Source of the DNA: Albula goreensis
Lineage: Eukaryota; Chordata; Actinopteri; Albuliformes; Albulidae
Assembly: GCA_022829145.1 (NCBI GenBank)
Contig: CM040747.1
Location: 31,274,936-31,338,935, forward strand
DNA length: 64,000 nucleotides
Direction of reading: 5' to 3'
The translations under genes were made by a program, and so were the position numbers. This document shows positions 48,543 to 60,900 of this stretch, piece by piece. The notes beneath the pieces were generated by a model that made no database searches, was not told the DNA's origin, and worked only from the letters and a program-made list of their open reading frames with translations. How positions within the stretch are numbered: the first letter of the stretch is position 1; each line of letters opens with the position of its first letter.

Positions 48543-48602
48543 CAGTCAGCAAAATCATTCATCAGTCAGCAAAATCATTTATCAGTCAGCAAAATCATTC
48601 AT
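48543..48602. repeat. 20-bp tandem repeat, three copies
   Basis: CAGTCAGCAAAATCATTCAT recurs at 48543, 48563 and 48583 with one difference, within the putative lpin1 3' UTR. Confidence 0.9.
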
Positions 48603-50689
48603 CAACAGTGAGCAAATTTTTACTCACCCAATGCCATGTTTAAACATACTAATTGGGGAGGTGTGTTCCCCCTCCCATAATTAAAAAGTACATACTGTTA
48701 CTTGTTTCCTATGTAGTGTATATGGATGGTGTACTCTGACTTAGACAAAATTGATACAATATTTGTTTTTAAAGAGAATTGTATATAGGGTATATATTAT
48801 CAAGGACATATCTGCTCACTGTACAGGGTCAAAAGAATATGTGTCATTCACAGTTTTATTTTTATTTTACTTATTCTAGAAAATACCTTTTGTTTTACCT
48901 GAGTGAAATGAACAAAGAGGCTGCAATGCAGTGTGATGACAATTCTATAGGGGTTATATATGAAACAGGCTGGTTAAATTATTGGCAACGAGCCTTTTAC
49001 CTTTTTCCGCACTGACCCCAAAACCTAACCTCCCTGCATGGCATCAGTGCAGCGTGTATTCTTTCACACATTTTCCACAACAAGTTCATTTTCAGGTGAG
49101 AGAAAAATGCATTGAATTACTTTAATTAAAAAATACAAATATGATATTCAGTCATTATGGTATAAACAAAATCTTAAAGCATCTATACTTTGGTGTGAAC
49201 AAAAGTATCAATCCTGTAGCATGCTAACTACAGCGGACATGCTAATGTATGACAGTACGTTGTCAATCAGGGTGTGTTTTCTTTTGTGTGTATTTATAGT
49301 GTGCAAATGTGGACAGTTATGTACTAAGCGTGGGGTATGCTGCAATTTTGTAACTTTAGAGTTAAATGAGATAAATAATCTTTAAATTATAATGCTGTCT
49401 CAAGGTAAATATCCTTATTAATATGGAGAGACCTTGGAACTTGAATATATATTTGTGATACCTGACCACAAATGGCTGTACTGGTGCTATTAGAATATTC
49501 CTTAAGAAGTGTATTGGTGTATTTCAATATCTATTACTATTATTATTTTTTTTATCATCTAACTGTTTTGGTTCCCAGAACACTCCTGGAACATGAAGGT
49601 TAATGTTCCTAATAGTCCCAGTTTCATGGATGTCCCTTCAAAATAATAACCTTTGATTTTTTTGTCCCCTATTTGAACCGTAAAATATTGGAAGATGTTT
49701 TGACAATGTTTTATCATACTATTGGTGCACTTCCAGACTGGAATCTAAAGGAAATACTGCATTGCTATGGGAATGTTTTGTGTTAGCTTCGGTCCTCCCC
49801 TTTTGTGTTACCTGAAGAAAATTTAAAGTGTGGGTCAGTGTTAATTTTTTGTTATTTGTGTTATTTATTTAATGTTATTTCAATGCCCTTATGAAAAAAA
49901 AATCACATGAGATATGCATTTTGGACAATGCACATTTATACCACTCTGTGTCACATGTGTATATGACATGATCACACGCTGTTACTTTTACCTAATGGAT
50001 ATCCATAAGATCATACATTGTCATGTATTATCGACATTTTGTATTCTGTAAATCCATGTGATGTTTTTCCATCAGGTGATTATAATATTTTAACAAAAAA
50101 AAGTAGCATCCTTTAATCAGGTTACATTTATGGTCCTACCGCAGCATATTCAGTTCAATTGAAATTAGCAATGAATTGATCCAATTAATAATATATAATA
50201 ATGTCTGTTAACAAAAAATAAGCCATAAATTATTACTAGTGTCATACTAGAGTATGCCTATACTGAAGAATATGCTACAAGCACACTGAATTATTTTGTA
50301 AAGAAAATCAAGAGTGTCAGGAATCCACATAACAAATATAAAATAGAAACTGTTTCTCAGAAGACAGTCCCTCATGCGAAAATTCTTTCTAAAAGTACAG
50401 AGGAACCACAGAAATCATCACGTTTGCATTCTCATCAACATCTACTTTGTGCTTATTTAATACAGGACTGAGTAGAGTGTTATATTCTTTCTGTGAAAGA
50501 TTTGTACCTCAGCGAGCTTTAAATGGCCTTACTCATGGCTGCAATATGTTTGTGAGGATTTATTTAATTTTGTTTTCTTTTTTTGCAAATGTACAATATA
50601 GACCGTTGTTTAATGTAATGAGCCCGATGTCATTTTTATCTGTATATTAATAATCATTTCAATAAACCACTATGAATAAATGTGGGTGT

Positions 50690-51170
50690 TGTTTTTATTG
50701 CATTGCGCATCGTTGGGGAAACCACAAATCCTTGGGTCCATTATGGCAGGTGTGTGCAAATCATGTAATGGTGTGGGGGCGTGTTTTCCTGCATACATCG
50801 GGTGCTTTGATTTGAGGACAACGGTGTTTGAGTGCTGCAGGATATCTGAACAGGTGCCCTCCTTCATGGCAACAAGGTATCCAGCAGCAAATTGCTTCTT
50901 CAGCAGGATACCGCTCCATGCCTCCAGGCTTAACTGCCCAGGAATGGTTCCTGGACCACGGCAATGAATTTAGTTAACAGGCCTCCCCAGTCACTTCATC
51001 TCAATCCAATTGAACTATTTTGCAAGTAACTATGACATGGAACAGGATGCCCCTGCCACACTTTTGACATATTTTTGAGTCCAATGCCCAACAAATTTAC
51101 ACTGTTCTCAGGACACAAGATTAGCTCATTAGTATGTATGTATACCTAAAAAAGTGGCCGTCAGTGCTTG
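50690..51170 (+). mobile_element. Tc1/mariner-type DNA transposon relic
   Basis: Short coding scraps in shifting frames recall a Tc1/mariner-like transposase: SFMATRYPAAN near 50860, LQQDTAPC near 50900 (compare FQQDNAPCHKA) and HLNPIELF near 51003 (compare DLNPIEHLW). Many frame changes and stops show long decay. It starts just after the lpin1 poly(A) signals. Confidence 0.65.
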
Positions 51171-51829
51171 TTTTTAATTATTGAATGAAATATTTTTTTC
51201 AATGGTAGGATTGAAAATGTGAAATACAGAACATTATAGAGAAAGGTCTGGCTGGTGGATATGTCTGTACTATATAATACAATTATTAATGCAAGACATT
51301 ATTTAGATTTAAAAGAGGACTTTGAGTTTAAGAACAGGACCACTAAGAAAGCCGCTGTCTAGGTGCTGAAATTTGGGAACATCTAAGGAAAATCGTTGGA
51401 GGGTTCTTTATAATGACGATGCATACTTTTAATGTGTAAATTTAAATACAGTACTATTACTATTGTAGGGGTGCAGCTAAAGGCTAAACGGACTCACAGA
51501 GCTCGTTTACTTTCGGTTTGCATGGTGCATTGCGCACAGCATAGAGATGTTCGAATTATTCCGATAATTTAAAAGTCATACCCACCCAAGAATCAAATCA
51601 CCTGGCTATGACAATACGTCTGACAGTACATGGCTGTGTTACATTAAGCAAAAGGAAAAAATGCAAGGTATGCATAGCTCAAGGGTCCCGTTTTACAGCA
51701 CGGACGAAAACGCTATTCACAACGAATAGTGTACCACAATGTTTAATGTCGGAAGAGAGTGAAAAAGTTTTAATCTGTCAAGGTTAGAGCATGTTTTCTC
51801 GAGATCATCGGGCGCTCCAGCTGGTCATT

Positions 51830-51983
51830 TTTGGGAGGAGTTCCCGGAAGCTCGATTTTCCATTGGCTTACGAAAAAAACGAGCTGCCGACGATGATCAA
51901 TGAAAAAGTAGGGTGCTTGTTTGTGAACACTGTTAACGGGGGGATAGCCTGCTTGCGGCACTAGCAGCGGTTTCTCAAACAGA
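51830..51983 (+). promoter_or_regulatory. gnpat: Candidate gnpat promoter and 5' UTR
   Basis: Contains CCCGGAAG (51843-51850, an ETS core) and CCATTGGC (51860-51867, inverted CCAAT) with no TATA box, followed by a CG-containing stretch leading to an ATG at 51984. This is a housekeeping-type arrangement. The start of transcription is not determined. Confidence 0.4.
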
Positions 51984-51995
51984 ATGGAGAAGTCG
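51984..51995 (+). CDS. gnpat: Candidate first coding exon of gnpat (MEKS)
   Basis: ATG GAG AAG TCG followed by GTAGCT at 51996. Phase 0 fits the next exon, which opens [22 protein letters not shown] four-codon first exon is short. It is supported only by frame, the promoter-like DNA before it, and the lack of a better start before 53994. Confidence 0.4.
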
Positions 51996-54900
51996 GTAGC
52001 TATGCATTCCTTTAATATTCTAACTAATCAAATCGAATTACTTGCTGTTAGGCCTGTTTAAACTCGGAATTATCGCTTCCGTCGACGTTGCAATGTGAAT
52101 ACTGATATTTACCTTCCTCTTTCTCTTTTGAGTTGTGGTTTAGGTTTTGTTTTCATTAGCATCTGTGTTACTTGAATTAATTTGTCGCACTTAACAGGCG
52201 CTTTCGATTTTAGCCTTTAAGAATGGTATTTATCTGGCACGGGGAATTATTATTTGTAAGTGACACTGCTGTTGAAAAGTTTTAGTATTATGCCATTAGT
52301 TGTGTTTTTAACCTACATAAATATGCCACGCCGTGAGCAAGGTTCATTACTCAGGCCTGTCAACGTCTTGAAAGGTTATTGTAGGTCATTGCGCGCTGGT
52401 CTGTTCTGCATGATTAGATTTTTCTCTCTAAGAAGAAAAAATGGGATTTTCTCCATGTTAAAACCTGAATGGTCGAGACTGGTTCAGTATGGTCTTTAAC
52501 TCGTATTAAAGTTGAATATCAGTGGATCGGTCTACTTTGCTTTCACATAGCATACAGTTGACGTTTCTTAGAGTGCGATTGTTATGTATTTGTTATTTTA
52601 TTCTTAGTAACATTGAATAATGTCAATATTAGTGATGTATTTAGCACCGAATACATTCAAAGATCAGTAGATACAGATGTGTAAATATTTACTGTATGTA
52701 TGTATGTATGTATGTATGTATGTATGTATGTATATTTATATATAGGAACAATAACTAAAATTTCAACTTTGGTCGGGTAGTTAGTCGTTGCTTTTACAGT
52801 CGGTGCACTAAATTATTATACCTGTACATAAAGGTTAAGGGAAAATTCCTGGGAACCAGTTGGTTTTCACTTATAATTACCCATTCGAGCCAATGATTGA
52901 ATTCTCTTGCAGAATGTAAAGCCTATCGTAATCATAAAATGACACAACCCTTTTTAAAAAGAGTGCAGTGTCAAAAGTGAAGAACTATAGCACAGTCCTG
53001 GCAACCCACTTTATATGATTTTTTGTTCTATCAATAATTTAAACCTGTGGATTGAAATGAGATTTTCATTCCTCTTAATACACTTTCATTGTGGAGTGAG
53101 TGCTGATTTAGCCCCATAAGACCACATTCTGCCACACATGGCTGTGAATAGCATGACAAATAACTGTTCCATATTTACTTCCCTGGATTTATAGTCAATC
53201 AGTTCATCTAATTCTCTCTCATCTACTGTAATGGTCTGATGTATGAGATTATTTTTAAATGAATTCATGTAGTAGTGAATGGCAGGTTAAAACAGTTGTG
53301 GACTGAACCACAGTCTAAAGTAAATGACCTTGGATTCTCCACACAGACAGGAAGGGACATTGTGGTGCTAATAGCACTGTTACGGAAAAGAATGGGACTG
53401 AGAACATCTATCCTGGTCCAAGCTCAGTTTTTGTTACTCAGCAATTCACTGATAAACAAAAGTGTTTTATTACACAGGTAATTTACGTCTCGTTGTTTCT
53501 TTGGTTTAAATTGCTTGGTAAAGTTTAAGAGGGGGAAAAAAACACTCTAGAAATCCTCGTAGGGTTGGGGACCCTTAGAATAGGTTGGTGTAAATTACTG
53601 TCAGTGTAATGTTAGGAAAGCAATGTCCCTCAAACTGAAAACGGAATTAGATTACAACATTTAGCCTAACTTTATAGAAATATTTGTGGAAGGCACTGTA
53701 GACGGTTGTTATAGAGTAAGGAGTGGGGTGGGGAGTTTTGTCCTTGAAGTTTGGTGTATGGTGTTTAGCTTACCCTGGTTCAATTAGCTCATTAGCTACA
53801 TATACAAAAGCTGATTTGAAGGGTTAACCCTATTATAAAGTTTCATATGTGGACCTGAGAACCGTCATTCATGAGCTCGTCAAGAAATATAACAGCAGAA
53901 TCTGGCATCAGACCCAGAAATAGACAGCATCCTCCTGTCCCACTGGTTGTAGAGGAAGAAACGGCGTGACTTAGGAGCTGTTACTGTCCCCAGGTGCAGC
54001 ACTCAGGGCAGGACTGGAGCGAGGACTTGCAGGACATCCTGGAGGAGCGCAGACGGACCTCTGACCTGAGCCATGCGCTAAGAACCTTCAACCCTTCTCC
54101 GTACCGGGGTGCTCCGACCTGCTCCAACAGCGCCTTCAACAGGACCGTACTGGAATCGCAATACCTGCGTTACGTCATCCAGGAGGTGGGTAGGAACACC
54201 CTCTCTTTGATATATTGTTTTCTCAATGGATATATCAATAAGTAAGCAAATTATTTAATTTTTCAAGTCAAACTGGTGCATCAACTACAATTTGATTGGA
54301 ACATAATTTTGATTAATTACTGGGATTTACCCATAATTTACCCTTTTTTGAGCTACAGAGTAAAAAATGTGCTTGTGCCAAGAATAGAGGAGAATACAGA
54401 CTGTTTAAAGCTTTTAAAACTAGCTATGTATTAAACTTAAGAAAATGTGACTGACCTGATCTTGTTATTGTGTTTGGGTATCTGTGTATATTCCAGATGT
54501 CCAGGTGTAATGTAAGAGTTTGTCAGTGATTAGAACCAGTTTCAGCCAGATGGTCCTGGATGTCCATGATTCTATGAACTTTGACCTCAGAAAGGCCAAT
54601 GCTGGGCCAGACCATTTATGAAAATAACATTTTAATTGATTGGTCGATTGACTGATTGATCAGATGGCTGTGGAGAGCGGCGAGCCCGCGGAAGTGTTCA
54701 GAGAGGAGGCTTCTGGGATACTGGAGGAAATGTCTCAGAACCTTCAGCTGAAGTTCATCCGCCTGCTGTCTTTTGCTCTGAGCAAGGTCTTCAAGAGACT
54801 CTTCCGGAAGATCCACATCAACAGCGACGGCCTGCAGAGGGTGAGCACCGCGCCTAGCCTCACTCACTCAAAGCCAAGCTAATTTATCATTTAGAAGAAG

Positions 54901-57900
54901 TGGCTGTGTTTTAAAGGCTTTTTCATGGGATGTCAATAGCAATTGTATTATTGATCATCATGATAAGTAGCTACATTGTTGAGGTTTGTTGTTCTATGAA
55001 TCTGGCTTTTGGTACATTTTATTATGAAATACATTGGTTATATTGATTAGTTGCATTGTACTTGCTTACCGTAAATCTTGGTCAGCCAATACCGCTCCAA
55101 CAATTTATGGTGGTATTGCTCATGTAAAAAAGTTTGACAAACTTTTGTTCTGCATTGTGGGTCACCCTGGATAAGATTGGCTGCTAAACGACTGTAATAT
55201 AATCCAACATGTAACACTATAATGCAACAGAGGCTAGGGGTGGGAGAGTAGCCAATGATATTGCGCAAATGTTGCAATGAATGTAGAAAAGCAGGACAGG
55301 GTACTTTGTTTTACACTGAGGGAATATAGTGAGACTCTGACTGGTTGCCAGTGCTAAAGGTTACATAGAGAGCCAGGCCAGGTCAGCAAATGAGTGTATT
55401 TATATTCCGTGCTCCTTCAAAGAAAGTTCGCCGTTGGAATGTGTGTCTGTGCTTATGCTTATCTCATGTCAAGGCTGTGCAATAATCTCTTTGAGAGCAC
55501 CTCAGTAGATTTCCACCATGCTAACTCAAATGGAATGTAAAAACGCAACAGTTTAGCCGACATTAGCACCACAGTAGTAATTATTTCTATAAATATGCCC
55601 TAAGGTTCCAGAATTATTTCATTTGAATGTTAAAATGTGGTCCTACTTATGCTTTTATTATCTGTGTAATTGATCCCCGAAAACGAAGGTATTCCAACCA
55701 ATAATTCTCCCACAGGGGTTGACTGAGACACAGTATACTCCAGATTATGTGTGCAAACAAATATTACCGTTTTTAACATTTGACACCTGTCCAATCGGAT
55801 TGTGTGTCTCTCATGGCTCAGCTCCAGCAGGCCATTCAGGAGAGCCCAGTGGTGCTGATGCCCAATCACAGGAGTTATGTGGACTTCCTGGTGCTGTCCT
55901 ACGTCCTCTTTTCCTATGACCTCTCCATCCCCGTCATCGCTGCAGGAATCCGCAAGTATCTATGGCAGAGGTCTCAAACTTTGTGCTCTTGGAGGCCCAT
56001 GGTTATGCTGGTTTTTACTCCGGCTTCTCCTCCAGATAAAACGATTTGTTCCATTGTTAGCCTAAATACATAAATTATTCCTGTTGGTTTGGACATACCT
56101 CAAATGTAGTGAAATGATTTAATTGTGTTGTCTGAATAATAATGGTTGCTAAGATTCTATGCTAAACACAGAGCACAGGACTCAATTAACATTTGTCCTT
56201 AACTTTGGTATTCGTTAATATAATAAACCTGTCTATTGGCCCACATATCTGTATGTCCATTATTGAGGCTGTCTGTCTGTCTGTCTGACTGTCTGTGTGC
56301 CTCCTGCAGCTCTGATGGGGATGAAGCTGGTCGGGGAGATCTTCCGAAGATCCGGCGCGTTCTTCATCCGCCGGGCCATCGGGGACGACAGGCTGTACTG
56401 GGCCGTGCTCTCAGAATACGTCAAAACCATCGTACGGGTATGTCTCCTCGATGTACACCCAAGAGCCAATGCACCACCTTAAGGTAACCACCAAACTACA
56501 TATTACCTGTATCAACAGCACTATATGAACGAGGGATTTTTACTCACAAACGGTTTTCCCAACTCACCAACTAAAAGGACATATCAGGATGAGTGACAGT
56601 AGTTCTGGTAGTTAATGTATGGATCATGTCTTCGCAAATGAACCAAGCAGGCCTCCAGGTGTCTCAGACAGTAAAGATGCTTATTCGCGAAGCAGACTTG
56701 CCCTGCTACTGGGGGTTTGAATCCCAGCTATGACATTGTCAGTTAGAGCTATGTAATTGACACGACAACAGTTGTCTTAGCCTCACCAGGGAATCATATG
56801 GTGTAAACCGGTTAAGTTTGTTAGTCTCATTACTCTCTAGTGGCCGCTCTTAGTCAGCCAGGCGCCTGTTGATGAACGAATCAAGGGATACAGCCTACTT
56901 TGTCATCCTCCCGATGACATAGACAGAATGCGATTTGATGATTTTATTTTTTCTTGGTAGATAATATTTATAGCCATTTTTGAGAAGGGACATCAGGGAA
57001 AGCTGAAAGGCTGTACATAACACGGAAATACTAATCCTAAGAGGTTTATTCCATACTGTTATAGAGAAAAGATGTTTATTGAAGATGGAGGGTGCGTTAA
57101 AAAGTGTTGTTGTGTCTGGCAAATAATATGCTTTTGGCTATAAATGTAGTTATTCCCCAGTTCCAGATTATTTAGTCTGTTGGTACTAACCATGCTTCTT
57201 TTTGATCTGCAGACAGGATACGCTCCCATTGAGTTCTATGTTGAGGGGTTACGGAGTCGAACCTTGAAGTCATTGAACCCTAAGTTAGGTGAGCTCCTTG
57301 TACATTTAGTGAGAAGACCAGCTCCCTACACTGCTGCCTGTCTCCCCTGTCTGAGCCGATGGTCTCTGTGTGTCTGTGCGTAATTTCAGGGATGCTACAC
57401 ATGGTGCTGGAGCCGTTCTTTAAGGGCGAGGTGTACGACATCAGCCTGGTTCCCATTAGCATCAGCTACGAGCGCGTGCTGGAGGAGTCGCTGCTGGCCC
57501 ACGAGCTGCTGGGGGTCCCCAAGCCCAAAGAGACCACCAGGGTACAGCGCACCAATGCTATCTTTCTTAGCGTGACGTCAGTAAAGACGAGCTCGAGTCA
57601 CGAATAGAAAATGCTCAAATGCTGTGTACAGCTCATGTTTCGTAAACTCAAGTCTATTCAAAAAGTCAAGTGCATGAAACTTGTAAATCTTGTAAAACTA
57701 ATGCAAATCCAATAATACAACAGCTTTTCTCATTTCCTGTGGAGCTGGGTTTTTGGAGATGCAAGCTTTTTTTATTAAGCAGACAATCTTTGTTTTTTGC
57801 TGTCTGCCTTCATGTTTAATCTTTGCCAAAATGGGACTAAGCACCAAAGCATGCAACACAGCCCACACTGAATAACATTTTATTTTACTTTCCACAACTT

Positions 57901-60900
57901 TGTTATTCTTAGCACTTAAAAACGTGTGAAAATAAAGAGCCTCCTCTTGTGTCTTTATTATATTTTTCCCAGGGGCTGCTGAAAGCCAGAAAAGTACTAG
58001 AGGAAGATTATGGCACCATGCATGTTTGCTTCGGCAATCCCGTTTCGGTGCGAGAACTGGCCAAGGGGAAGATAAATCGCCAGCAGTACAATCTGGTCCC
58101 CAGGTAAATATGTGAATTTAAGATTTGCAGTTTGCAACGAGTATCAAACCCTATGACAGGAAGATGACCTAATAACTTTGTATAGGCATGTTGTACCAAA
58201 CATGATCACTGTCAGACAACATATTTTATGTTTTTCCCCATTTTTATCCCAATTGCAAACATCAAATCATTTTCACAATGATCATTTATTCCTGCAACCA
58301 CTGTTATCAATGTAGGAGCTAACTTACACATGCTGTTCACTGAAAAACATGATGTTAGTTGCCAAATCTTTTCACTTTGTAGTCCATTGAGTTGAATTTG
58401 CTCAAATATAATATTGTTGGTGCCTCAATGACCAGCAGGGGTCAGTAGAGAGTGAGTCCCTAATTTAAAGCTAAATTCTCCCTCACTGGGGAAGGTTTAA
58501 GCCAATTACACATTGACCCTCATTGCCAGGCAAACAGTTCTCACTCCAGCAAGAAAAATGGAATCTGAAATTTCCCATCACAGCTTCTCATTGTTATAGT
58601 CATATTTTTAATATGACATTCAGGATCTTAAATGAACACACCCTCACGTTGATTACCAGTCAACATCACATCAGCATTTTTAGCCCATCTGTTCGATGGG
58701 ACTTCGGAAGTTAAACTAAGCATTATATTCCATTCTGTCTAGAAGCATAACAATACTACATTAACATGTCACAACTGAGGTTGATGCAATCAAATACTTT
58801 ATTTCTTGGTTTTAAATTCAGCATCATGAAACACTGTTTTTGAATACATTTGTTCATGTGAATATGTGAGTGAGATGTTATGGTTAGTTCTCGAGTATTC
58901 ATTCATTCATTCATTCATTCATTCATTCATTCATTCATTCATCCATCCATCCATCATTCATTCATCCATTTATTCACTCATTCATCCCCCCCCATTCATT
59001 CGTGTCTGATGACGTGACTCCATTGGTTTACCACGCCCATAGGGACCTTCCCATGAAGCCGAGCGAGGACACCCAGGCCTTTGTGAACACCGTCGCTCAC
59101 ACAGTCGTACGTCTGCAGGAAGACAGCATAGTGCTGAACCCCTGGAACCTCATGGCCACCGTCCTGATGCAGAACCTGCAGGGGATGGACTGGGATTCCC
59201 TGGCCCACCAAACCCAGTGGCTCAGGGGGCTGGCTCTGGATTTTGGGGCCCGCCTAGACTGGCCTGGTAAAACTTTGCGGGGGCCTGGTGTCCGACAGTA
59301 GCAAACACTGCAAGAACGAAGTGTTTCAGGACTTTGTTCCGACTAGTTTTGTGGGCCACACGATTTTATCTTTATGCTTTTTATTACTTCACTAGAAAGT
59401 ACTGACCATTTAGAACTGTATTTATTTAGAGTTTAGCAATTCATTTTCTGAGCTCAGCACTGATATTTTCAGATAAAAGGAAGCCCATCAAAGTCATTCA
59501 AAATAGACAGAGGAACTGCCCCTTAATATCTCACATGTCTTGAAAAAGATACTTTCCACTGAATGGGATTTATTAAAATGTTTAAGAACGGTTTTACTAA
59601 GATGCTTCATAATTTTTGTCATACGGTGTTTTGAACTTCAGAGTCATTAATTGATGCCAATACACAATTGCTGATTTAAATCTTTATTTTCATGTATCTA
59701 ACTTAAAAAAGGCAAATATTCAGATACAACTATTTATACCGTGACAAGAATATCATATCTTTATCACAAACATATGCCTGAGTTTGATGGATTAGCTATC
59801 TTCTGGCTTTATATCAAATTGACTTTATTATGATTTTAAATACGTCAAGCATATAAATTGTATGGATAAAATTTACAAACATGGAAAGGCCCAGCTGAGA
59901 GTCAGGCTGCTGATGTTTAGACCCTGCAGATGGATTTTTGTTAGGATTACTGTAATTGGGATTACAGCGAATGACCACACCAGCATAGCATGTGATCTGC
60001 TTGTATTGCTCAAATTAAGGAATTTTAATGCTTTAGATTCTTTGCTGTGCTATACAAAAGAAGTGTATCCGTGACCCATTAAGTCAATTTGACACTTAGA
60101 AAAAGGTTTCCGTCCCAGACTTAAGACAGTTGTGTGTAATACATTAATGATAGAACTGTTTAGTGCATTTGGGAAGAGCCTGTTGTATTGGATTATTGAA
60201 TCATTTTGCCGAGCGAGACTCTTGTGTTTGTGTTATTTATGCTCATAGACCAGCTGGCCTGTAGCGAGGTGATGTCATCCAACCTGTCCCTCCATCGGTC
60301 AGTCGTGTGCTGTGAAAAGGGGCGTGTCCAGTTTGTGAAAGGGGAGGAGCTTCAGGGGTCTGGGGGTCTGGAAGACTCCGTGTTTCAGAGGGCTGTCGTC
60401 GTTCTGATGTGCGCCTCCTACAGGAACCAAGCCCTGCACGTGTTTGTGCGCCCAGCTGTTTTGGCGGTGGCCATGCACGCTAGCGCCACCTCCAGGAGAG
60501 GTGAGGCAATGGCATCTGAAAACTGGTGTCCATGAAATCATGTTTGCGCGAGAGTAAAATTTCATAGCTGCATAAGTGTAAAAAAGCTTTTCACGGACTG
60601 AGAAAAACTAATGATTTCATTGCATTATACGAGATGAGTGTTATTAGTCAAAGAGTCTGACATTGTCAGTAGCTCATAAATGGCCAAAAAAAAGATCATA
60701 CAGGGGTTTTAGTATGACAAAACGATATCCTAACCCATAGCACAGGTTGATTTCATTAATGTTTTTTCTTTCCAGATACAATTTTCACCCTCTTTAAATT
60801 TCTTCAGAGTGTATTCTCTAATGAGTTTATCTTCATCCCAGGCAAGACAACAGAGGTATGTCAATCTAGGATTTCGTTCAACTCATTTTCAACTCAACAG

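Larger units (their letters stand above)
46038..50695 (+). other. lpin1: lpin1 3' UTR (putative, about 4.6 kb)
   Basis: No further exon is visible after the stop. Two AATAAA signals at 50661-50666 and 50675-50680 end an AT-rich stretch. An AU-rich nonamer TTATTTATT lies at 49861-49869 and ATTTA motifs recur, which may affect RNA stability. It contains a complete SINE, a fold-back repeat and a 20-bp array. A shorter UTR is possible. Confidence 0.45.

Noticed and set aside
48392-48643. Open frame of 83 residues in the lpin1 3' UTR
   Set aside because: Its end is made of a 20-bp tandem repeat and nothing in it is recognisable.
53275-53481. Possible extra gnpat exon ending at CACAG then GTAATT
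   Set aside because: The protein does not resemble GNPAT, the upstream acceptor is poor, and the exon from 51984 to 53994 already fits in frame.
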